Part shown: in pieces, positions 8,403 to 15,063 of the stretch
Layout: the number at the start of each line of letters is the position of its first letter
Position numbering within the stretch: the first letter of the stretch is position 1
Assembly: GCA_041750915.1 (NCBI GenBank)
Contig: JBGSYJ010000155.1
Location: 1 to 21,072, forward strand
Reading direction: 5' to 3'
Source of the DNA: JBGSYJ01 sp041750915
Lineage (GTDB): Bacteria > Acidobacteriota > Thermoanaerobaculia > Gp7-AA8
DNA: 21,072 nt
The notes under the pieces: model-generated
What the model saw: only the letters and a program-made list of their open reading frames with translations
What the model was told of the DNA's origin: nothing
The model's database searches: none
Translations under genes and position numbers: made by a program

Positions 8403-9385
8403 GGAATGATCTCATCCAATGCCTCTTCGAGCGTCGTCGTTGCCTCGAACGCGAGAACCTCGTTAGCCTTTGTCACGGACGGAACTCGCAGCTTCACATC
8501 GTAGGGATAAGGCGGCTCGTGGACGAGCCGCATGGGTTCATCTCCGCGGATCTTGCGCCATATGATTTCTGCGAGCTCCCGAACAGTCGTCTGAGTCGCC
8601 GTAGACAGGTTGAAATCCTGATTGGTCGCCAGCTCGGACTCGATCGCCATTCGCACACCGCGCGCAAGATCGCCTCCGTATGTGTAGTGGCGAACCTGAG
8701 TGCCGTCACCGAGAATGTGCAAAGGATCCTGACCCTTGAGCACTTTCTGCACGAGGTCCGGCACGACATGACTCATCGCCAGCCGTACATTGCCGGACAT
8801 GATTTCTTTGTCGTAGATTGCGCGACGCTCGCCCACACCGACGCAGTTGAATGGCCGGAGGATCGTAAACGGCAGCTTGTGCTGCTCCCAGGCTCCCTGT
8901 GCGAAATACTCCGTGGCGAGCTTCTGAAAACCGTACGTGGATTGCGGGGGTGGTGACTTTCTCTCATCTCCCTCCGCGGTTGGAAACGAGGTGGCGCTTT
9001 CGAAGACCATCGAAGATGACATGACGGTGATTTTTCTGAGCGTACCGTCGCGATGCGCCGAGATGGCAGCATCGAAGGCGGCCGCCGTGATCCGCTCGTT
9101 CTCTGCAAGCAGATCGTAGGCTAGTTCATGAAAGAGCGATATTCCGCCGATGATCGCAGCGCCTGCAAGGAAGTGATCGCAGTCACGAAGTACCTCGCGA
9201 AGCAGATCGACGTTCTTTGCATCGCCCTCGAACAGGCGATACCCGGGATGGGTGTCGTATGACCGCTCGATTCGGCCGTACTTCGAGAAATTGTCGAGCC
9301 CGACGACTTCATGGCCGTGAGCCAGCAGCTCCTCTACGACGTACCCTCCAATGAATCCGGCTGATCCCGTAACAAGCACTTTCAT
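8366..9385 (-). CDS. NAD-dependent epimerase/dehydratase (extended SDR)
   Basis: 339 residues with an intact Rossmann motif TGSAGFIG at 6-13 and an acidic LDNFSKYG (30-37) for NAD ribose binding. The catalytic serine region is SSSMVF (123-128) and the YxxxK pair is YGFQK (151-155). LRPFNCVGVGE and the late RHYTYGGDLARGV segment are typical of nucleotide-sugar epimerases and dehydratases. It presumably changes a sugar nucleotide produced by, or parallel to, the dehydrogenase before it. The substrate cannot be read from sequence; 4-epimerase, decarboxylase or dehydratase activity all remain open. Its ATG overlaps the dehydrogenase stop by 4 bases (ATGA). Confidence 0.88.
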   Translation of the reverse strand: MKVLVTGSAGFIGGYVVEELLAHGHEVVGLDNFSKYGRIERSYDTHPGYRLFEGDAKNVDLLREVLRDCDHFLAGAAIIGGISLFHELAYDLLAENERITAAAFDAAISAHRDGTLRKITVMSSSMVFESATSFPTAEGDERKSPPPQSTYGFQKLATEYFAQGAWEQHKLPFTILRPFNCVGVGERRAIYDKEIMSGNVRLAMSHVVPDLVQKVLKGQDPLHILGDGTQVRHYTYGGDLARGVRMAIESELATNQDFNLSTATQTTVRELAEIIWRKIRGDEPMRLVHEPPYPYDVKLRVPSVTKANEVLAFEATTTLEEALDEIIPWVKQQIVLGTI

Positions 9386-10593
9386 GTGAGCAGGGTCCCG
9401 TTCCCGTATGTATTCCAGATATCCACGACATGTTGCCCTTCGCGGAAGCGGAGATTGCGGTACTGCGCATGCGGAGCTCCAACGATGACCACATCCGCCT
9501 GGGCGATCACCTCGTCGAGCGGAAGAAGCGCGTCATCATCTACGTAGGGATCCGTGCAGATCACCTGCGCAGCTTCGTATTCGAGGATCTTTCGCAACTT
9601 ATAGGAGAGCGATTCACGGGCATCATCGCTGTCAGCCTTGAATGCCATACCGAGAATTCCGACACGCAGGCGAGCCAGATCATGTCGTCCTTTCAACTGC
9701 CGCACAACGAAATTCGGAAGGCCCTCATTTATGAGCATGGCCGCGTGCCCGAGGGCGAACGAATTTGAACTCGCCGCGGCGAGTTGCATTGTGTCCTTCA
9801 AGAGGCAAGGGCCGGCGGCGAATCCGCCCTTTGGCAAACCCTTCATTCGAGGGTAGTCGCGTGTGAGCGCCTCATAGATCCGGTAAAAGTCGACCTTGTA
9901 ATCGGTCGCGATCATCAGAAACTGGTTCGCGGTTGCAAACTGAATGTACCTCCAGGCGTTCGCGAAGACTTTCGTCAATTCTGCCTCTGTCGGCGACAGT
10001 CTTATGAGGGTTTGTGCAATTCTGCCAAACAGCTCCCCCGCCACTCTCTCTGCCTCTTCGTCGCAGCCCGAAATGATTTGAGGCAGCGTCTTGAGCTCTT
10101 CGAGGGCTCGTCCCTCTGCCACCCGTTCCGGGCAGTAAGCAACATGGACATTCAGCCCTGCGTCACGCAGAAGGTCGCGCATTTTTTCGGTCGAGCCGGG
10201 ATACACCGTGCTTCGCAGAATCACGCACTGTCCGTCGCGGAGATTCGGAACCAGTCGGGTGAAGAACCGTCGCATCGAATGGAACGTTGGATTGAGGTGC
10301 TCATCAACCGGAGTACCTATGACGACGACGACACTCCGCGATCGCGACACGAACTCGGGTAAAGACGATACCCGGAGAGGGTTTGGCCCATCGTGAACCC
10401 GACGCAGCAACTCATCCGCTCCGGTCTCCCGAAAGGGCATTCGACCCATCGTCACAGACTGTACGGCGGCTTCGTCGATATCGTAGATCGCGACCTTTAG
10501 GCCCCGATCAGCGAACGTGAGTGCCAAGGGAAGACCCACGTGCCCACATCCGCCGACGATACACACGTCGAATTCATAGGAGTCGTCAGTCAA
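9382..10593 (-). CDS. Nucleotide-sugar 6-dehydrogenase (UDP-Glc/GDP-Man dehydrogenase family)
   Basis: 403 residues. The N-terminal NAD fold has GGCGHVGLPLA at 14-24, VIGTPVDEH (91-99), ILRSTVYPGST (125-135) and CPERVAEG (154-161). The central domain carries the catalytic thiol segment GGFAAGPCLLKDT with Cys263. The C-terminal UDP-binding domain has VGILGMAFKADSDDARES (311-328). These enzymes oxidise C6 of a UDP- or GDP-sugar to a uronic acid; the GPCLLKD form and overall shape resemble the ManNAcA/UDP-HexNAc dehydrogenase branch. Product: an acidic sugar for the glycan. Translation starts at TTG 10593; an in-frame TAA lies a few codons upstream and the next usable codon would cut the NAD motif. 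First gene of the operon. Confidence 0.9.
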   Translation of the reverse strand: MTDDSYEFDVCIVGGCGHVGLPLALTFADRGLKVAIYDIDEAAVQSVTMGRMPFRETGADELLRRVHDGPNPLRVSSLPEFVSRSRSVVVVIGTPVDEHLNPTFHSMRRFFTRLVPNLRDGQCVILRSTVYPGSTEKMRDLLRDAGLNVHVAYCPERVAEGRALEELKTLPQIISGCDEEAERVAGELFGRIAQTLIRLSPTEAELTKVFANAWRYIQFATANQFLMIATDYKVDFYRIYEALTRDYPRMKGLPKGGFAAGPCLLKDTMQLAAASSNSFALGHAAMLINEGLPNFVVRQLKGRHDLARLRVGILGMAFKADSDDARESLSYKLRKILEYEAAQVICTDPYVDDDALLPLDEVIAQADVVIVGAPHAQYRNLRFREGQHVVDIWNTYGNGTLLT

Positions 10594-10733
10594 CGGGTTC
10601 GCTCGATTGTGCGCTCCGGATTATCCACCAGATGCCGTTCGCGCATTTCGTGGCACTATGCCACATCGCTTCTCTGTGGAAAAGGGCGTCCTGACGGGCC
10701 TGGACGAATCTGCAATGTCAGAATTTATCGGTC
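10594..10733 (+). promoter_or_regulatory. Divergent promoter region between the sugar-nucleotide operon and the YfhO-type gene
   Basis: On the - strand, GATAAT (complement of 10620-10625) matches TATAAT at five of six positions and would give a leader of about 20 bases to the TTG at 10593; no good -35 is seen. On the + strand, TGTCAGAAT at 10716-10724 is a weak extended -10 that would start transcription only a few bases before the ATG at 10734, which also lacks an SD. A nearly leaderless transcript, or use of the ATG at 10752, is possible. Confidence 0.35.
10650..10664. promoter_or_regulatory. Perfect 6-3-6 inverted repeat, possible operator
   Basis: GTGGCA-CTA-TGCCAC is a perfect palindrome with 6-base arms and a 3-base centre. 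It is located in the middle of the 140-base divergent intergenic region, about 25 to 40 bases upstream of the - strand candidate -10. Its size and position suit a dimeric regulator. There is no T-run, so it is not an intrinsic terminator. No regulator gene is present in the window. Confidence 0.35.
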
Positions 10734-13136
10734 ATGGCTAATCATGTTCCCATGCAGGCCGGCGAGTCGGCAGGACGGTTCGATCGACAGGATCGGCTGG
10801 CCATCGCTCTACTAACTCTGCTGGTTCTGCTCGCGTTCGGAAACGTAGTATTCGGCGGCAGGTCCCTCATCCCCTCAGAACACGTCAACCCACTTGATCA
10901 CCGCGCGAATGAACGAAGTCGTGGGCCCGACTTCATAACGCACGAGGCATGGCAGCGCCGTAATCTCGTTTCCCACCCGAACTTCCGCGACATCGCAGCC
11001 TCGACGGTGCAGTTCGAGCCGTCACAGGAGTTTTTCCGACGCAGCCTTCTTCGCGGCGAATTCCCCTTCTGGGATCCCTACATCGGCGGAGGCAATCCTT
11101 CGTTTGCTTCGCTCGTGCCCGCATACCTGTTCCCGCCAGGTCTTCTAGTCGTCCTGCTGGGAAACGGTAGTCTCGTACGTAACGCCTACATCCTTCTGCT
11201 CATGATCTGCGCGGGTACGCTTACGTACCTTCTGCTGCGAAGGCATGGGCTCGACTGGCGGGCTGCCTTGGCAGGAGCCATCACCTTCGCATTTTCGGGA
11301 GCGGTGATCCAGACCGCGCCCTCCGGACTCGGGCAGCCAGTCGCTTTCTTTGCTCTGCCACTCCTCGTTACCGCCAGGTTCCTGGCCATGCCGAGTATTC
11401 GGCGGGCGGCACAACTCGCTCTCGTTTTCGCGTTCGTGGCTCTTGCGACGTTTCCGCCGATCCTCATGCAGAGCTTCGGAGCATGCGTGGTCTATCTCAT
11501 CGTCACACTCTGCCTGCGGCCTCGAGGAAACCGCGGGATCACGGCGTCTCTGTTCGCCGCAGGAGCGGTCACATCGCTGGCGATCGTCGGCGTTGCATAC
11601 ATTCCGGCAACCCTGCTCATGTCGGAAGTCACCCACGTGAAGCAGCACTACGAGAGCGCAGCTGACCAGATCCTCAGGCCACACCAGATAGCCCAGATTC
11701 TGTCGCCGACGATCATGGGCGGCGCTCGTGTATACGCAAATGCTGCAGTGAAGGGCACCACCAGCCTGCATCTTTACTACACGGGGATCGCGGCACTCGT
11801 GCTCTGTGGAATCGGATTGCTTGCGAAGGCTGCTCCGCCAAGCAGAGTTCTGAAGATCACCTCGGCGATCACTGCGGCGCTTTCGCTTGCCAAAGTATTC
11901 GGCGTCCCGCCGGTTGAGTGGATCAGCCACGTACCGATGCTCCGCAACATCCACTATGCGGCCTACTTCGGAATTCTGATCGCATTTGCGGTCAGTGTTC
12001 TCGCCGCTCTCGGCGTCGAGTCTTTGATACGTGGCAACGCGCGTCGATGGCACCTCTTTGTTACGGGAACGGCAGTTCTGCTGTTGATGTCGATTGTTCT
12101 GAATCTCGCGTGGCGTAGCGGCGTACAGTTTCATCCGCACGGATGGCGCTGGATCGCTGATTTCCGGCTGCTGATCGTGTTCTCGGCTCTGGCAATCCTG
12201 ATTGCATCTCTAGGACACGAGTTCCCGCGGAGGAACAGCGCTGCGGTCTTTCTTCTCGTGATCCTGCTCGCCGTGGAGGGGATTACAAACAGCGTCTATC
12301 CCCGGCCTCGCCGCTGGAACGTATGGAGGAATCCGCCACACTACGTCGTGCAGATTTCAGAAATGAACACGGGCGGGCGCGTCCTGCCCATGCCGATCTA
12401 CCCGGCGAACACACAGTCGGTGTATCAGCAGCCAACGATCGATACGATCGTCTTCAGCTCGACTCGGATGAGTGATCTTTACAGACGCTACTTCAATCCA
12501 GACTCACGATTGTTTCTTCTCGGGACGAGCGAACTTCCGCCGGAACGTGTCCTCGATGTTGCGAACGTCGAGTATGTCGCCATCATCAGCTCAAAGAGCG
12601 CTGAGATCGCCGCATCGCTGAACCGGGGTTATGAAATCCTGGAGGCCAGCGACCTGCTCCACTTGATGCGTAGGCAGACCAGCCCGCGGTACACATTCAC
12701 GACCAACTTCCGCGTGTCCGGTTCTCCGACTGCGATTCTCGAAGCTCTGCCGAATCTGGAGACTGGAGTCGTCCTTCTGGAGGAGCACCCCCGGTTTCCG
12801 TCGGATCCTTCCTTCTCAGCCGCCTCCCCGCGGGTCGTTGGCTTCTCTTTGAACGAGGTCGAGATCGAGATCAATGCTCCACGTGCCGGACTTCTCGTCT
12901 GTTCGGAGAGCAATATGGCTGGCTGGACGGCGACTGTCGATGGGGCCCCGACGCGGATACTCGCGGCGAATTACGCCTTCCGCGCAGTCGAAGTGCCGCC
13001 GGGCGTCCACACGATTCGCTTCCGTTATCGTCCTCCTGGATTGATTACCGGGTTGGTCTCAACGCTGGCAGGGCTCACGGCGTGCCTGTTTGGGCTGTGG
13101 TGGCCTCGCCGTGATCGACACGAACCGGTATTCTGA
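10734..13136 (+). CDS. YfhO-family multi-pass membrane protein
   Basis: 800 residues. The first membrane span is about 23-42. A large extracytoplasmic loop contains FEPSQEFFRRSLLRGEFPFWDPYIGGGNPSFA-type wording (split here as the segment near 99-130), characteristic of YfhO proteins. About ten more hydrophobic spans run to roughly residue 520. A soluble C-terminal part ends in a beta-sandwich with ESNMAGWTATVDG, ILAANYAFRAVEVPPGVHTIRFRY, and a final membrane span. YfhO relatives in Firmicutes are GT-C-fold proteins needed for glycosylating lipoteichoic or wall polymers, so a role in transferring sugar from a lipid carrier outside the membrane fits this locus. That role is by family, not shown. 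The 3' end overlaps the convergent lipoprotein gene by 62 bases. Confidence 0.85.
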   Translation: MANHVPMQAGESAGRFDRQDRLAIALLTLLVLLAFGNVVFGGRSLIPSEHVNPLDHRANERSRGPDFITHEAWQRRNLVSHPNFRDIAASTVQFEPSQEFFRRSLLRGEFPFWDPYIGGGNPSFASLVPAYLFPPGLLVVLLGNGSLVRNAYILLLMICAGTLTYLLLRRHGLDWRAALAGAITFAFSGAVIQTAPSGLGQPVAFFALPLLVTARFLAMPSIRRAAQLALVFAFVALATFPPILMQSFGACVVYLIVTLCLRPRGNRGITASLFAAGAVTSLAIVGVAYIPATLLMSEVTHVKQHYESAADQILRPHQIAQILSPTIMGGARVYANAAVKGTTSLHLYYTGIAALVLCGIGLLAKAAPPSRVLKITSAITAALSLAKVFGVPPVEWISHVPMLRNIHYAAYFGILIAFAVSVLAALGVESLIRGNARRWHLFVTGTAVLLLMSIVLNLAWRSGVQFHPHGWRWIADFRLLIVFSALAILIASLGHEFPRRNSAAVFLLVILLAVEGITNSVYPRPRRWNVWRNPPHYVVQISEMNTGGRVLPMPIYPANTQSVYQQPTIDTIVFSSTRMSDLYRRYFNPDSRLFLLGTSELPPERVLDVANVEYVAIISSKSAEIAASLNRGYEILEASDLLHLMRRQTSPRYTFTTNFRVSGSPTAILEALPNLETGVVLLEEHPRFPSDPSFSAASPRVVGFSLNEVEIEINAPRAGLLVCSESNMAGWTATVDGAPTRILAANYAFRAVEVPPGVHTIRFRYRPPGLITGLVSTLAGLTACLFGLWWPRRDRHEPVF

Positions 13137-13665
13137 GAGTATCCGCGCCTCGATCTGAAAACCAGAATACGAGCTCCTGTACGAGATCGAACTCCAGAAT
13201 GTAATCGCCCGGAGCCTCAGGAGCGACAACTCCGATTCCAAGGGTGACGCTCGCCTGGGGCGGGATTGCGTTCGGCAGATCGGCGCGAGCAGGTCGACGG
13301 GTGCGGGTTGGTGCTCCCCCCGATGGGCGACTCCATGCGTAACCGAGACGGACCGCGTGGGTCCCGTCCTGAAGCGACTGGTCTCCCGCAACCAGATCAG
13401 GCCAAACCTGGTCGCCTTCATTCGTAAAGGTTACCAAAACGAGCGTGTTACTTCCCGGAGCAACGGTGAGCGGCATCGTGGTTCCACCCCAGCGTACACG
13501 CAAGGCCGACGGGGGCAACGGAGAGGCCCGAACGGACTGCGCGGTCGGAGTGTGAGTCACCGCATCGAATACCGCGGGGCGCTCGCGACGACCACAGGCA
13601 GTGATCATGAGCAAGACCATGAGAGTTGGAATGATGATCCGAGTGAGAGTTCGCTCAGAGTTCAT
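13075..13665 (-). CDS. Lipoprotein with D-LVQEL-x-WF beta domain
   Basis: 196 residues. The signal peptide has R5 and R9, a hydrophobic core, and lipobox ITAC with Cys24, followed by Gly, which favours outer-membrane sorting. After a low-complexity linker the rest is one beta-rich domain: NEGDQVWPD, AVRLGYAW, RADLPNAIPP, then PGDYILEFDLVQELVFWFSDRG. Its layout resembles the immunoglobulin-like (NBR1/FW-type) domains that accompany bacterial glycan enzymes; I recognise the pattern, not a function. The same domain ends the proteins at 15064-17478 and 17514-18089. The ATG at 13665 is used rather than an upstream in-frame ATG at 13692, because the signal peptide starts there. It overlaps the sulfotransferase stop by 11 bases. 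The C-terminal end runs 62 bases into the convergent YfhO gene. Confidence 0.75.
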   Translation of the reverse strand: MNSERTLTRIIIPTLMVLLMITACGRRERPAVFDAVTHTPTAQSVRASPLPPSALRVRWGGTTMPLTVAPGSNTLVLVTFTNEGDQVWPDLVAGDQSLQDGTHAVRLGYAWSRPSGGAPTRTRRPARADLPNAIPPQASVTLGIGVVAPEAPGDYILEFDLVQELVFWFSDRGADTLRIPVRVDHGEATTAQTGTP

Positions 13666-14944
13666 AACCGAGCTTCTCGAGAAGATCCGCACCGAGCTCT
13701 AACGCTCTCGCTCTGAGTTCGGGCGTCATGTCATTCCGGTAGCGTCCGATCGATCGTGACCACGTCTCGGTCGTGCGATGTGCGCTGGCAAGCTCGGATT
13801 GCGATTCCGATTTCGAAGTCATCGACGTAATGATCGATGGCGAACTTTCGATCCCTGCATAGGCGACGATCCGGTCGATCGTCCGCCCCGGATCCCGGAG
13901 CAGATCCTCGTAGCGAATCATCAATGACACTTCCTGTCTCTCTTCCCAGCTGAGAACCAGCCGTCTGTAGTCGGCGACGATTCGCGAGAGAAGCTCCGCC
14001 GGGCTGGAATCATCTTTCGTGAAGTCCGTCTGCTGACGCTTGGCATCGAAGGAGATGAATGAGCAGCACATGTCGCGGAAATCACGAAAGAGAAAGATTT
14101 CCCGCGCGCCTCCATACAACTGCCAGAACATTCGTGGGACGTGATTCGGAACCCCCTTCTCCACGAAAAACCTCGCGCCATGTTCGTTCTGATCCCGCCC
14201 GATACGCCGATACCACTCATCGATCTGCCTCTGGCAGAAGGACGCCATATCCTCCACCGCTTCCTTCCGTAGCCAGTCGCGTACTGCGGGGCCATTCGGT
14301 TGAATGTCCCACGACCACGGATTGAATCCCAGGCGAAATGTCTGTGACTCATCGGAAAAGGAGTCGGGGTGCGACGATTCGTGACGGTGCCCGCTCAGAA
14401 TGGTCAAGGCGTGCATCCACCACGCTGCAACCCGAGTCTCGTAGGGATAAATGCGCTGGGCGATCATCGACGGATGGTCGGCCATCATTTCGACCAGGAC
14501 TGTCGTTCCGGTTCGTCCCAGACTTGTCACCGGGAACGGCTGGAGCGAGGGGCGATACGGAATCTCGGTTCGCGATTTCGTGCCGGAGATCCGCGCAATG
14601 GGCCGTGTGCCTCCTGCGAAATTGATTTCGATCGTCAGATCGAATTCCGGCGGAAGGGTGATTGCGTTCGTCGTGATCCGGAAAGCCGTTGGTGCGTTCT
14701 CAGCGAGCTGAAGATGACGCGATACATCTGAACGCGGAAACAACGAGCCGGAGGTCAGGAACCGTCCATCACTGAACCGGACTGTAACCCCGGCAATGTC
14801 CAGTTCCGGGCCAAAGACCCAGCCGGCGAACGTCAGAAAATAGCCATCGACCGCCTCCCCCGCCCGGGGAAGATCGATGGTCCACTTCAAACGCTCGTCC
14901 GGTGTACCGATGCGCTCAACATTCGTCACGTGCAAGGCTGTCAT
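13655..14944 (-). CDS. Sulfotransferase with N-terminal beta-rich extension
   Basis: About 429 residues. The C-terminal two thirds is a PAPS-type sulfotransferase: 5'-phosphosulfate loop SLGRTGTT at 141-148, 3'-phosphate segment FLFRDFRDMCCSF near 285-297, IRYEDLLRDPGRT, and the end ADLLEKLGYEL. Residues about 1-125 form a separate beta-rich module (GYFLTFAGWVFGPE, VTVRFSDGRFLTSG, then a P-rich break). I recognise this as a type that precedes glycosyltransferases and sulfotransferases in bacterial glycan loci, function unknown. The two codons GTG-ATG at 14947-14942 are both possible starts; ATG 14944 is chosen and no strong SD is visible. Co-transcribed with the lipoprotein behind it (11-base overlap). 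Substrate probably a surface glycan. Confidence 0.8.
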   Translation of the reverse strand: MTALHVTNVERIGTPDERLKWTIDLPRAGEAVDGYFLTFAGWVFGPELDIAGVTVRFSDGRFLTSGSLFPRSDVSRHLQLAENAPTAFRITTNAITLPPEFDLTIEINFAGGTRPIARISGTKSRTEIPYRPSLQPFPVTSLGRTGTTVLVEMMADHPSMIAQRIYPYETRVAAWWMHALTILSGHRHESSHPDSFSDESQTFRLGFNPWSWDIQPNGPAVRDWLRKEAVEDMASFCQRQIDEWYRRIGRDQNEHGARFFVEKGVPNHVPRMFWQLYGGAREIFLFRDFRDMCCSFISFDAKRQQTDFTKDDSSPAELLSRIVADYRRLVLSWEERQEVSLMIRYEDLLRDPGRTIDRIVAYAGIESSPSIITSMTSKSESQSELASAHRTTETWSRSIGRYRNDMTPELRARALELGADLLEKLGYEL

Positions 14945-15028
14945 CACGCCGAATTCTTACACACCACGAAGAGCCGCGCGTATTCATGATTGCCGGACCA
15001 CGACGACGGTAGCGGTCAGAGTCGATCC

Positions 15029-15037
15029 TGATATGCT
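15029..15037 (+). promoter_or_regulatory. Candidate extended -10 before the GT-C-like gene
   Basis: TGATATGCT gives a TGn extension and a hexamer TATGCT with the key T, A and final T of TATAAT. Transcription would begin near 15044, leaving about 20 bases that contain the SD at 15053-15059. No -35 is apparent. Confidence 0.25.
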
Positions 15038-15052
15038 CGCCCGCAATGTCAT

Positions 15053-15059
15053 GGAGGAG
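15053..15059 (+). promoter_or_regulatory. Strong SD that sets the start of the GT-C-like gene
   Basis: GGAGGAG lies 4 bases before GTG 15064 (6 bases counted from GGAGG). The in-frame ATG at 15046 has no SD and would place this SD inside the coding region. The GTG is therefore the better start. Confidence 0.6.
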
Positions 15060-15063
15060 CAGA

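Noticed and set aside
11145..12140. 331-residue open frame on the - strand
   Set aside because: It is antisense to the YfhO-type membrane gene. Its composition is charged and low in hydrophobic strands, as expected from the complement of a GC-rich membrane protein gene, and it has no motif.
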